Source of the DNA: Psychromarinibacter halotolerans
Lineage (GTDB): Bacteria; Pseudomonadota; Alphaproteobacteria; Rhodobacterales; Rhodobacteraceae
Direction of reading: 5' to 3'
Assembly: GCF_029168315.1 (NCBI RefSeq)
Contig: NZ_JARGYD010000003.1
Span: 248,001-312,000, forward strand
Length of the DNA: 64,000 nucleotides
Shown: piece after piece, positions 50,741 to 59,076 of the stretch
How the letters are laid out: the number at the start of each line of letters is the position of its first letter
Position numbering within the stretch: position 1 is the first letter of the stretch
The notes under the pieces: model-generated
What the model was told of the DNA's origin: nothing
Database searches by the model: none
What the model saw: the letters and a program-made list of their open reading frames with translations, nothing else
Position numbers and translations under genes: made by a program

Positions 50741-51121
50741 TCACTTGACTTCGACCTCGGCGCCAGCCGCTTCCAGCTTGCCTTTGATCTCGTCGGCTTC
50801 GGCCTTGTCGACGCCTTCTTTGACGGCTTTGCCGCCGGCTTCGACCAGTTCCTTGGCTTCTTTGAGGCCCAGGCCGGTGATGGCGCGGACTTCTTTGATG
50901 ACGTTGATTTTCGAAGCGCCAGCCGATTTCAGGATGACGTCGAATTCGGTCTTTTCTTCTTCGGCAGCAGCGTCGCCACCGGCAGCCGGACCGGCCATCA
51001 TGACAGCGCCGCCTGCAGCGGGCTCGATGCCGTATTCGTCTTTCAGGATGGTTTTCAGTTCCTGAGCCTCGAGCAGGGTCAGGCCCACGATCTCTTCGGC
51101 GAGTTTCTTCAGATCAGCCAT
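50741..51121 (-). CDS. rplL: 50S ribosomal protein L7/L12
   Basis: The 126-residue acidic protein has the N-terminal dimerisation part (MADLKKLAEEIVGLTLLEA), an Ala/Gly hinge (about 36-54) and the C-terminal factor-binding domain with ITGLGLKEAKELVEAGGK. It forms the ribosomal stalk with L10. It follows rplJ by 73 bases and precedes the structured spacer to rpoB. Confidence 0.99.
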   Translation of the reverse strand: MADLKKLAEEIVGLTLLEAQELKTILKDEYGIEPAAGGAVMMAGPAAGGDAAAEEEKTEFDVILKSAGASKINVIKEVRAITGLGLKEAKELVEAGGKAVKEGVDKAEADEIKGKLEAAGAEVEVK

Positions 51122-51194
51122 TGTACTGTTTCCGTTTTCCTAGATGTGTTCCAACGCGAGAGGATACAACCCCACGCGGGATATCCCGTTTGCC

Positions 51195-51713
51195 TTAGGC
51201 CGCTTCGGCCTTTTCCTCGATAGTCGAGAGGATGCTTGCGATGTTCGAAGCAGGTGCGCCAATAGCACCGGCGATGTTCGAAGCGGGCGCACCGAGCATG
51301 CTTGCGATCTGAGCGATAAGCTCGTCGCGCGAAGGCATTTTCGACACGGCCTCGACACCGGCACGGTCCAGAGCGTCTTCGCCCATTGCACCGCCAAGGA
51401 TCTCAAACTTTTTGTTATCCTTGGCGAAGTCCTCGGCCACCTTGGCTGCTGCCACGGGGTCCTCGGAATAGGCGATTACGGTCATGCCCGTCAGGTAATC
51501 AGCGATCGAAGCGTTCGGCTTACCTTCCAGGGCGATCTTGGCGAGCTTGTTCTTGGCAACGCGCACAGCCCCGCCCGCAACACGCATGCGTGCGCGCAGG
51601 TCTTGCATCTCGGCAACCGTGAGACCCGCGTAGTGTGCAACCACCACGACGCCAGAGCTTTCGAAGATCTGGCCGAGTTCCTCGACCACTTTCTCTTTCT
51701 GGGCTCTATCCAC
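51195..51713 (-). CDS. rplJ: 50S ribosomal protein L10
   Basis: The 172-residue L10 has its rRNA-binding N-terminal domain (MDRAQKEKVVEELG, VRVAKNKLAKIALEG) and a C-terminal helix for L12. An octapeptide GAPASNIA occurs twice, at about 141-148 and 152-159. The start is a GTG at 51713 behind GGAG. The protein probably autoregulates its operon through the leader upstream. Confidence 0.98.
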   Translation of the reverse strand: MDRAQKEKVVEELGQIFESSGVVVVAHYAGLTVAEMQDLRARMRVAGGAVRVAKNKLAKIALEGKPNASIADYLTGMTVIAYSEDPVAAAKVAEDFAKDNKKFEILGGAMGEDALDRAGVEAVSKMPSRDELIAQIASMLGAPASNIAGAIGAPASNIASILSTIEEKAEAA

Positions 51714-51962
51714 AGTTTTACTCCAAGTATGGAGGGCCTTGGCGACCCCCCGGCTCCTAGTTCACCGGGCAGTTGCCCGGCGTCGGGTCCTTACGGGTCC
51801 AGCCAATTCGCCCCGAAACAGCCCGGCGAAAGTTCGGGGGCCATCCGAAGAATTCTTGGTCTCTTCCCGTCTCGGGCAGGAATTATGGCTTCGAAGGAAC
51901 TCGGGCCACCCACCGTCTCGGACGAATCATCCGGGCACCCAAGAGACTCGGGCACCGGACAA
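51714..51962 (-). promoter_or_regulatory. Probable rplJL-rpoBC leader (L10 leader-type)
   Basis: About 250 bases between the candidate promoter and rplJ have no minus-strand gene. They contain paired segments such as the CCGGGC / GCCCGG stem at 51766-51781 and repeated GGGTGCCCG-like blocks. In most bacteria this region folds into the L10(L12) binding site that represses the operon. I infer the same role by position; the kink-turn was not resolved by eye. 51998-52238 has no other feature I can support. Confidence 0.5.
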
Positions 51963-51968
51963 GCGGTG

Positions 51969-51997
51969 TGTCTAGACGCTGGCGTGAGGAATGTGAA
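51969..51997 (-). promoter_or_regulatory. Candidate sigma-70 promoter of rplJL-rpoBC
   Basis: On the minus strand TTCACA (51997-51992) and TAGACA (51974-51969) are separated by 17 bases. Transcription would start near 51962. Confidence 0.5.
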
Positions 51998-52238
51998 GCC
52001 CCGAACCACAGAAAAATCCGCCCAGACGCATTGCATCGCGGGTCGGCCTGTTTCAGGCGATGTTCGGCAGGCGCATCAAGTTGCCCATCACGGAGGGTAG
52101 TGTGCGGGAACGGCCCGTCCAGATCAAGTGGTTGCGTAAAAATCGGGCGGTTCAAGGGCGGCTGGCGATCAACTGGCAGCCCGCCCGACCGGATCGTATA
52201 GTACCGGCAGCATCGCGAAACAGGACACGCCAGCCACA

Positions 52239-53030
52239 ATGAATTCCCGCACCGACCGCCGCGCCGCTGGCAAGTCTCAGGGGAAGGCCAAGGGCCGCCC
52301 GACCACCGTCGCGGATCTGCGCGCCCGCCTTGACCGCGCCCGCGCCGCCGGGGCTGGCAAGGACGCCGAGGCGCGCGCCCGCCGCATGTTGGCCGCCTAT
52401 CTGGATACGGCTGTCGCACACGGCCTTTCCCTGCAACAGGCGGCAGGCGAACTGGCCCGCGGTCAGGCAGCCGTTCGGCTGGGCGATGTGTCGCGCGATG
52501 CGCTGATGCAAAATCCGCCCCGCGCCGTGACCGAAGCCGCCTGTGCCGAAGGCTGTGCATTCTGCTGCATCCTGCAAGGCGGCGACGGCGGCACCATCAC
52601 CGAGGCGGAAGCATCCCGCCTCCACGACGCCCTGTCCCCCCTTGCCGGTCAACCCGACGGGCGCGGCTGGCACCCAGCCGCCTGCCCCGCCCTGGACCCC
52701 GAAACCCGCGCCTGCCGCGCCTACGAGGCGCGTCCGACGATCTGCCGCTCGTTCATCTCCACCGATGCCGAGGCGTGCCGCGTCAACGCCGAGGGCGGCG
52801 CCGAAACGGGCGCAGGCCTGCTGGGCAGCCACCTTGACTATCTCGCGGTCCACGCGCTGTCGCGGGATCTTCTGAAAGGGCTTGCGCGGGTGCCCACCTA
52901 CGCGATGGCCCGGATCGCACAGGGCGCGATCGACGGAGAAGACCGCGCCACCACGCTCGACGCTGCCCGCCACAAGCCGCGCGCACTGGAAGACGCCTGC
53001 AGGGACGCCGCCAAGGCAGGGGGCCGCTGA
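52239..53030 (+). CDS. YkgJ-family cysteine cluster protein
   Basis: The 263-residue protein has a basic N-terminal region and then the cysteine cluster CAEGCAFCC (about 106-114). Additional cysteines lie in ACPALDPETRACRAYE and RPTICRSF, typical of the YkgJ/zinc- or iron-chelating family. Function is unknown. It is on the plus strand between the rplJ leader and rplA, sharing a terminator with convergent rplA. Confidence 0.85.
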   Translation: MNSRTDRRAAGKSQGKAKGRPTTVADLRARLDRARAAGAGKDAEARARRMLAAYLDTAVAHGLSLQQAAGELARGQAAVRLGDVSRDALMQNPPRAVTEAACAEGCAFCCILQGGDGGTITEAEASRLHDALSPLAGQPDGRGWHPAACPALDPETRACRAYEARPTICRSFISTDAEACRVNAEGGAETGAGLLGSHLDYLAVHALSRDLLKGLARVPTYAMARIAQGAIDGEDRATTLDAARHKPRALEDACRDAAKAGGR

Positions 53031-53044
53031 CACTTTCCAAAACA

Positions 53045-53074
53045 GAAAGGGCGGACTCGCAGGCCCGCCCTTTC
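53045..53074. terminator. Bidirectional terminator between the YkgJ gene and rplA
   Basis: The stem GAAAGGGCGG / CCGCCCTTTC lies between the convergent genes and has A/T-containing ends on both sides. Confidence 0.75.
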
Positions 53075-53095
53075 GAATTCCGATGTCGAAGCGCC

Positions 53096-53815
53096 TTACT
53101 CGGCGGCTTCGGCCGGTGCGTTGCCGGTGGCCGACAGCACGTCGATCGACACGCCCGGGCCCATCGTCGAGCTGATCGAGACCTTTTTCATGTAGGTCCC
53201 TTTGGCGCCCGTCGGCTTCGCCTTGTTCACCGCGTCCACGAAGGCGCGCACGTTGTCAGCCAGCTGTTCGGCCGAGAACGAGGCTTTGCCGACGCCAGCG
53301 TGCACGACGCCCGCTTTCTCGGCCTTGAACTGGACCTGACCGCCTTTGGCAGCCTCGACGGCTTCCTTGACGTCCATCGTCACCGTGCCGACCTTCGGGT
53401 TCGGCATCAGGTTCCGCGGGCCAAGCACCTTACCCAGACGACCGACGATCGGCATCATGTCCGGGGTGGCGATGCAGCGGTCGAAATCGATCGTGCCGCC
53501 CTGAATGGTTTCCATCAGGTCCTCGGCGCCAACGATGTCCGCGCCAGCGGCGGTGGCTTCGTCAGCCTTCGCGCCACGGGCGAACACGGCGACGCGAACG
53601 GTCTTGCCGGTGCCGTTGGGCAGAGTCACGGTGCCACGGACCATCTGGTCGGCGTGACGCGGGTCGACGCCCAGGTTCATCGCGATCTCGACCGACTCGT
53701 CGAATTTCGACTTGGCGTTCGATTTCACCAGTTCGACAGCTTCCTCAACCGACAGGTTTTCCTTGCCGGCGAAGGCTTCGCGCGCAGCGCGGGTGCGTTT
53801 TCCGAGCTTTGCCAT
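53096..53815 (-). CDS. rplA: 50S ribosomal protein L1
   Basis: The 239-residue L1 contains the signature FDRCIATPDMMPIVGRLGKV and LGPRNLMPNPKVGTVT. It binds 23S rRNA at the L1 stalk and usually represses its own operon. Its ATG lies 1 base after the rplK stop. It is separated from rplJ by the plus-strand YkgJ gene, so rplKA and rplJL-rpoBC are distinct transcripts. Confidence 0.99.
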   Translation of the reverse strand: MAKLGKRTRAAREAFAGKENLSVEEAVELVKSNAKSKFDESVEIAMNLGVDPRHADQMVRGTVTLPNGTGKTVRVAVFARGAKADEATAAGADIVGAEDLMETIQGGTIDFDRCIATPDMMPIVGRLGKVLGPRNLMPNPKVGTVTMDVKEAVEAAKGGQVQFKAEKAGVVHAGVGKASFSAEQLADNVRAFVDAVNKAKPTGAKGTYMKKVSISSTMGPGVSIDVLSATGNAPAEAAE

Positions 53816-53816
53816 C

Positions 53817-54242
53817 TTACTTCACCTCGATGCCCATGGAGCGGGCGGAGCCCAGGATGATCTGCATCGCGGCGTCGATGTCGTTCGCGTTCAGATCTTT
53901 CATCTTCGCTTCGGCGATTTCTTTCACCTGGGCGACGGACACCGAACCCACGGTCTCGCGGCCGGGGTTGTTGGCGGCGGACTTCAGCTTGGCAGCCTTC
54001 TTCAGATAGTAAGACGCGGGCGGCGTCTTGATGTCCATCGTGAAGGACTTGTCTTGGTAGTAGGTGATCACGGTGGGGCACGGCGCACCGGCTTCCATTT
54101 CCTGCGTCTTGGCGTTGAACGCCTTGCAGAATTCCATGATGTTGATGCCGCGCTGACCCAGCGCCGGACCAACCGGCGGAGAGGGGTTCGCTTGTCCGGC
54201 GGGCACCTGAAGCTTCATGGTGCCGGCAATTTTCTTGGCCAT
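53817..54242 (-). CDS. rplK: 50S ribosomal protein L11
   Basis: The 141-residue L11 has the N-terminal PAGQANPSPPVGPALGQRG and the C-terminal RNA-binding part with TPPASYYLKKAA. The start at 54242 follows AAAGGA. Open sequence continuing upstream is antisense to the aminotransferase gene and not coding. 54243-54500 holds the divergent promoters; I see no convincing boxes. Confidence 0.98.
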   Translation of the reverse strand: MAKKIAGTMKLQVPAGQANPSPPVGPALGQRGINIMEFCKAFNAKTQEMEAGAPCPTVITYYQDKSFTMDIKTPPASYYLKKAAKLKSAANNPGRETVGSVSVAQVKEIAEAKMKDLNANDIDAAMQIILGSARSMGIEVK

Positions 54243-54500
54243 GTGCCAATTCCTTTGTTCAACACCCGCACGACGCGTCCTGCGGGTTTCGGTTGATGTG
54301 GTCTGGTCCGGACATCGCGATGCCCTCGCCTCCCACACGGGATGCCGTCTTTCGACAACAGACGCGGCCCATACACCCCCGAACGGGATTCGGCAAGCCT
54401 GACCCGCCCGCTTCCGCGCGTCGCCGTTGGTGCCCGAGACGCTTGCCACAAGCGACCCGCTGACCCTACGGTCGCCGGACACTAGGTAACAGGACAACCG

Positions 54501-55718
54501 ATGAGTTTCGACTTCACTGCGCTGCTGCCCGAAGGCACGCCCGCCCCGGCCAACCGATGGTCCGGCTTCCCCGAGTTCAACTTCGTCGGGGGCCACATCG
54601 ACAACGCCACCGTCCCGGTGGACGACCTGCGCGCGGCGATGGACCGGGCGCTCGCGCGCGAGGGGGCCGACATCGCGACCTACAGCCTGCGCAGCGGGCC
54701 GCAGGGCTATCGCCCCTTGCGGGACTTCGTCGCCGAGAAGCTGAACCGGTACGCGGGGATCGAGACCACTGGCGACGACATCCTGCTGACCTCGGGCTCG
54801 CTGCAGGCGATGGACCTGGTCAACACGCTTTTGCTGGAACCCGGCGACACCGTGATCGTCGAAGAAACCAACTATGGCGGCACCTTCTCGAAGCTGCGCG
54901 CGATGGGCGTGAAGATGGTGCCCGTCGCTCTTGATGCCGACGGGATGCGGATGGACGCGCTTGAAACGGCGCTGAACGACCTTGCGGCGCAGGGCATCCG
55001 GCCGAAGTACATCTTCACCATCGCGACCGTCCACAATCCGACCGGGACCATCCTTCCGCTGGACCGCCGCCACCGGATGCTTGAACTGGCGAAAGCGCAC
55101 AGCGTGCCGATTTTCGAGGACGAATGCTATTCCGACATCGTCTGGGCCAACGAACGCCCTCCCGCGCTGCGGGCGCTGGACGACAGCGGAATGGTCATCC
55201 ACATCGGCACGTTTTCCAAGACGGTCGGCCCGGCGCTTCGGGTGGGCTACATCAACGCGGACTGGCCCGTTCTTGGTCGGCTTGTCGCGCTGAAGAAGGA
55301 CGCCGGATCGCCCGCATTGGAACAGATGATGCTGGCGGAATACGGCATAGACCGGTTCGACGCGCACGTCCGCCACTGCAACGCCGTGCTTGAAGGCAAG
55401 CTGGACGCGCTGATCGACGCGGTGAACGAACACTTCGGCACGACGGTGCAGTTCGCCAAACCGCCCGGCGGTATCTTTCTTTGGATGAAACTGCCCGAGG
55501 GCGTCACCACGCCCCGCCTTGCGGCGGTGGCCGGCGCACAGGGTGTCGCCGTGAACCCGGGGCCGGACTGGTCGCTGGAAGGCGACGCGGACCGCTGGAT
55601 AAGGATCTGTTTCGCCAATCCGCCGATCGAAACGATCCGCGCCGGCGTGGCGAAGCTGGCGACGATCTGTCAGGCGGAATTCGGCGTGCCGGAAATCAGC
55701 GGCAACGTCCGGCGCTAG
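54501..55718 (+). CDS. PLP-dependent aminotransferase (fold type I)
   Basis: The 405-residue protein has an N-terminal substrate region (ATYSLRSGPQGYRPLRD), the N-P of TVHNPTG (about 177-183) and the PLP lysine in GTFSKTVGPALRVGY (near 236). It resembles the 2-aminoadipate/aromatic aminotransferase group. No DNA-binding domain is attached, so it is not a MocR regulator. Start follows AGGA. The SDR gene lies 53 bases downstream on the same strand. Confidence 0.9.
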   Translation: MSFDFTALLPEGTPAPANRWSGFPEFNFVGGHIDNATVPVDDLRAAMDRALAREGADIATYSLRSGPQGYRPLRDFVAEKLNRYAGIETTGDDILLTSGSLQAMDLVNTLLLEPGDTVIVEETNYGGTFSKLRAMGVKMVPVALDADGMRMDALETALNDLAAQGIRPKYIFTIATVHNPTGTILPLDRRHRMLELAKAHSVPIFEDECYSDIVWANERPPALRALDDSGMVIHIGTFSKTVGPALRVGYINADWPVLGRLVALKKDAGSPALEQMMLAEYGIDRFDAHVRHCNAVLEGKLDALIDAVNEHFGTTVQFAKPPGGIFLWMKLPEGVTTPRLAAVAGAQGVAVNPGPDWSLEGDADRWIRICFANPPIETIRAGVAKLATICQAEFGVPEISGNVRR

Positions 55719-55771
55719 CACATGGCGTCGAGGAGGGACGCCTAGCTCAGACGCCGAAAAGGGAGGATACC

Positions 55772-56569
55772 TTGGCTCAAGATCTTGATGGAATGACCGC
55801 TTGCGTCACCGGCGGCGCACGCGGGCTGGGCGCGGCCATCGTGCGGCGACTTGCCGAGGATGGTGCCGCCGTCGTCATCGCCGATGTTCTGGACGACGAC
55901 GGCACGGCCCTTGCCGAAGACCTGACCGCGGCGGGAAAGACGGTAAGCTTTCGGCACCACGATGTGACGTCCGAGGCCGACTGGTCCGCGCTTGTCGATG
56001 CCATCGACGCCACCTTCGGCAAGCTGGACATCCTCGTGAACAACGCCGCCATCATCATTCGTCAGCGGCTGTCGGACCAGACGCTGGACCAGTGGCGCCG
56101 CGCGTTCGATGTCAACGTCGCCGGGACCTTTCTGGCGATCCGGTCCTGCCGCGAACTACTGAAACGGTCTGGCGCGGCCTCGGTCGTGAACATCTCGTCG
56201 ACCGCGGGGGTCGTGGCGCATCTCGACCCCTCCTACACCGCCAGCAAGTGGGCCGTGCGCGGACTTACCAAGTCGACGGCGCTGGAATTGGTCGGCGACG
56301 GCATCCGGGTCAACTCGGTCCACCCGTCGACCATCGCCACACCGCTGACCGCCGCCGCGCCCGCCGGTCATCTAGAGGCGAACCGCCACGCGATCCCGCT
56401 TGGCCGCGAGGCCCAGCCGGAAGAGATCGCCAACATCGTGGCCTTCCTCGCTTCGCCGCAGTCGTCCTACATGACCGGCAGCGAGCTTGTCGCGGACGGC
56501 GGCATGACGACCGCCGGCGTGGCGCATATGCGCGACCAGTTCCAACGGGCGCTCACCGAAGGCAGCTAA
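55772..56569 (+). CDS. Short-chain dehydrogenase/reductase
   Basis: The 265-residue enzyme has the NAD(P)-binding VTGGARGLGAA, NNAA, the catalytic serine in NISST and YTASKW. Its late GGMTTAGV tail fits 3-alpha/20-beta-HSD-like SDRs. The start is a TTG at 55772 directly behind GGGAGG; ATG codons further in would cut the first strand. Its substrate is unknown, perhaps shared with the aminotransferase upstream. Confidence 0.9.
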   Translation: MAQDLDGMTACVTGGARGLGAAIVRRLAEDGAAVVIADVLDDDGTALAEDLTAAGKTVSFRHHDVTSEADWSALVDAIDATFGKLDILVNNAAIIIRQRLSDQTLDQWRRAFDVNVAGTFLAIRSCRELLKRSGAASVVNISSTAGVVAHLDPSYTASKWAVRGLTKSTALELVGDGIRVNSVHPSTIATPLTAAAPAGHLEANRHAIPLGREAQPEEIANIVAFLASPQSSYMTGSELVADGGMTTAGVAHMRDQFQRALTEGS

Positions 56570-56580
56570 GGCATCGCCGC

Positions 56581-56611
56581 AAAAGAAAAGCCCCGACACT
56601 TGGCCGGGGCT
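56581..56611 (-). terminator. Terminator of nusG, near the SDR gene end
   Basis: The stem AGCCCCG / CGGGGCT is followed on the minus strand by TTTTCTTTT, an intrinsic terminator 40 bases after the nusG stop. It lies 19 bases past the SDR gene on the other strand. Confidence 0.85.
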
Positions 56612-56651
56612 CGTCGTCTTGTGACCCGCGCGGGGAAGCTGGCAAGGGCGA

Positions 56652-57185
56652 TTAGCCCTGCTTGGACACCTGAGTGTATTCCAGTTCCACCGGGGTCGCG
56701 CGGCCGAAGATCGACACCGACACCTTCAGGCGCTGGTTGTCGTCGTCCACTTCCTCGACCATGCCGTCGAAGCCCTCGAACGGGCCGTCGGTGACGGACA
56801 CCTTCTCGCCCACGTCGAAGTGGATCAGGGTCCGCGGGGCCTCCTGCCCTTCCTCGACACGGTTCAGGATGCCATTCACCTCGGCGTCGCGCATCGGCAT
56901 CGGCTTGCCCTGCGGACCAAGGAAGCCGGTGACGCGGTTGATCGAGGTGATCAGGTGATAGCCCGCGTTGGTCATCTCCATCCGCACCAGCACGTAGCCG
57001 GGCATGAAGCGGCGTTCGGCCGTGACCTTCTTGCCGCGCCGGACCTCGATGACCTCTTCGGTCGGGACCAGCACTTCTTCGATCTCGTCCTCGAGACCCG
57101 CGTCGGCGACGGCATGCCGGATCTGTTCCGCCACCCGTTTCTCGAAGTTCGAGAGCACGCTCACCGAATACCAACGCTTGGCCAT
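56652..57185 (-). CDS. nusG: Transcription termination/antitermination factor NusG
   Basis: The 177-residue protein has the NGN domain (MAKRWYSVSVLSNFEKRVAEQ, FMPGYVLVRMEM) and a KOW domain with VTDGPFEGFDGMVEEVD. It binds RNA polymerase and couples it to Rho or the ribosome. It lies 213 bases after the DUF2945 gene; that gap (57186-57398) shows no gene. Confidence 0.98.
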   Translation of the reverse strand: MAKRWYSVSVLSNFEKRVAEQIRHAVADAGLEDEIEEVLVPTEEVIEVRRGKKVTAERRFMPGYVLVRMEMTNAGYHLITSINRVTGFLGPQGKPMPMRDAEVNGILNRVEEGQEAPRTLIHFDVGEKVSVTDGPFEGFDGMVEEVDDDNQRLKVSVSIFGRATPVELEYTQVSKQG

Positions 57186-57398
57186 ACCGTCGTCCGTCCT
57201 GATCTACGCCCGAATTTCCGTCGGAAATCCGCGCCGTTGTTCCCATTGTTCCCGAACACACTAAGGCGAGGCTGTCGATTCGATGCTCGCGATGTCGGGG
57301 AAGTTCGGCCCCGATACAGCGCAATCACACGGAATTCAAGCCGATTGACCCGCAAAGGCGCAGCGGCGTTCCTTCTGACACGGAACCGCGGACCGGGA

Positions 57399-57614
57399 TC
57401 ACGCCTTGCGCAACTCGCTTTCGGATTTCAGAACCTCGTCCCCGTCCGATTGCTCGATCCGGTAGGCGGGATTGTCTTCGTCGGCATTGCGGGTCACCTC
57501 GGACCCCTGCGCCTTGATCGTCGTCTTCTGGGTGTAAACCTTCTGGACGGTACCGGTCCCGGTGCCGTTGCCCCAGTCCCACTCGACTTTGTCGCCTTCG
57601 TCGTAACGTGCCAT
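57399..57614 (-). CDS. DUF2945 (HVA1/TUDOR-like) protein
   Basis: The 71-residue protein (KVEWDWGNGTGTGTVQKVY onward) matches the DUF2945 family, small beta-rich proteins with the W-G and G-x-V patterns of a TUDOR-like barrel. Function is not established. The ATG at 57614 follows GGAGGACC. It sits between secE and nusG, which are normally adjacent. Confidence 0.85.
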   Translation of the reverse strand: MARYDEGDKVEWDWGNGTGTGTVQKVYTQKTTIKAQGSEVTRNADEDNPAYRIEQSDGDEVLKSESELRKA

Positions 57615-57728
57615 GCGCGGTCCTCCTTCATTGGCGGACCAGCTAGGCAGAAGCGCCCCCACGGCAAGGACCGGGCGGCGCTTTCGGGTGTGATGTCAGG
57701 CAGGTTCCGCCAAGGCGGAGAGCCGGTA

Positions 57729-57929
57729 TCAGCCGACGTAGGTCAGCAGGATCTGCAAGCCCGAGCGGATGACCCAGTCAACAAGGAAGAAGAACACCGC
57801 CGTCAGCGATGCCATCACGAACACCATCACGGTGGTCAGCAGCACCTCGCGGCGGGTCGGCCAGACGACCTTCGCGATTTCGGCGCGGACCTGCTGGACG
57901 AACTGAAGCGGATTGGTACGGGTGGCCAT
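57729..57929 (-). CDS. secE: Preprotein translocase subunit SecE
   Basis: The short 66-residue single-span SecE has the amphipathic QFVQQVRAEIAKVVWPTRRE and a membrane helix (about 32-55). It stabilises SecY in the translocon. It is 69 bases after hemC on the same strand and 114 bases before the DUF2945 gene. Confidence 0.97.
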   Translation of the reverse strand: MATRTNPLQFVQQVRAEIAKVVWPTRREVLLTTVMVFVMASLTAVFFFLVDWVIRSGLQILLTYVG

Positions 57930-57998
57930 CGTCATTCCTTTGGATCGGATCGGGCGGCAGATACGGGTTTTCGGCGCGCATTTCAAGCGGCACCAGAG

Positions 57999-58949
57999 TC
58001 ACTTCCAGTCGAAGAAGCCTTCGCCCGCCTGCGCAAGCAGTCCCGCAGCCATCGCGCGCCCCATCTCGGGGCCGTCCTCGACCGCCCCGACAATGTCATC
58101 GGCCAGTGCTTCGGACCCGTCGGTCCGCAGGATTTCACCACGCAAACGCAGACGGTTGCCGTCCAGTTCCGCCAGCCCGGCAATCGGCGTTTCACAGGAC
58201 CCGTCAAGCGCCGCAAGAAAAGCCCGCTCGGCCGCAAGCCGCTTGCCGGTTTCCGTGTCGTGGATGGCCTCCAGCATTCCCGCCACGCGGCTGTCGTCGC
58301 CGCGCCGCTCGATCCCGATGGCGCCCTGTGCGATGGCGGGCAGCATGTCGTCGGGGTCGATGGGCCGGTGCGGCACCTCTAGGTCGGGCATCCGGTTCAG
58401 CCCCGCCTTGGCAAGGAAGGTCGCCTGCGCCACGCCGTCGGCAAGCTTGCGCAGCCGGGTCTGCACGTTGCCCCGGAACTCCACCACGGCCAGATCGGGC
58501 CGCCGGTTCAAAAGCTGCGCCTTGCGCCGCAAGCTGGACGTCCCTACCACGGCGCCTTCGGGCAGGTCCCCGATACCGCCCAGCGTCGGAGAGATGAACG
58601 CATCGCGCACGTCCTCGCGCGGCAGGTAGCAATCCAGCACCAGCCCGCCCGGTTGGTCCACTGGCATGTCCTTCATCGAATGCACCGCGATGTCGATGCC
58701 GCCCGACAAAAGCTGTTCCTCGATCTCCTTGGTGAACAGCCCCTTGCCGCCAAGCTCTTTCAGCGGCTTGTCCTTCGCGATCAGCGCGGCGTCGTCGCCG
58801 GTGGTGCGGATCACGACGATCGAAAACGCCTCGGCCGGCAGGTCGAAAGCGGCGGCAAGCCGGTCGCGGGTCTCGTGCGCCTGCGCCAGCGCAAGCGGCG
58901 AGCCGCGGGTGCCGATCTTCAGCGGGTCGTTGGGTGTGGGCATGGTCAT
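57999..58949 (-). CDS. hemC: Hydroxymethylbilane synthase (porphobilinogen deaminase)
   Basis: The 316-residue enzyme has the substrate-binding arginines in GTSSLRRKAQLL and the dipyrromethane cofactor cysteine in ALDGSCETPIAG. It polymerises four porphobilinogens in haem synthesis. I take the ATG at 58949 (MTMPTP); 58943 and 58961 are alternatives. It is divergent from hemE. Confidence 0.97.
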   Translation of the reverse strand: MTMPTPNDPLKIGTRGSPLALAQAHETRDRLAAAFDLPAEAFSIVVIRTTGDDAALIAKDKPLKELGGKGLFTKEIEEQLLSGGIDIAVHSMKDMPVDQPGGLVLDCYLPREDVRDAFISPTLGGIGDLPEGAVVGTSSLRRKAQLLNRRPDLAVVEFRGNVQTRLRKLADGVAQATFLAKAGLNRMPDLEVPHRPIDPDDMLPAIAQGAIGIERRGDDSRVAGMLEAIHDTETGKRLAAERAFLAALDGSCETPIAGLAELDGNRLRLRGEILRTDGSEALADDIVGAVEDGPEMGRAMAAGLLAQAGEGFFDWK

Positions 58950-59076
58950 GAACCCCGCCATAAACGAACCGCGCGGAAAGGAAAACGGGGCGCGGCATCC
59001 GGGCGCGCCGGACTCGATCCGCTTGACTCCGGTCGCTGCGCGCTAGACCTGTCACCGGAACGAACGGGAGTTTTGA

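Noticed and set aside
51144..52100. Plus-strand ORF opposite rplJ and its leader
   Set aside because: It runs antisense through rplJ and its upstream region, and the translation has no recognisable domain.
54243..55721. Long upstream extension of rplK
   Set aside because: It is antisense to the aminotransferase gene. L11 has a fixed length of about 141 residues and the ATG at 54242 follows AAAGGA.
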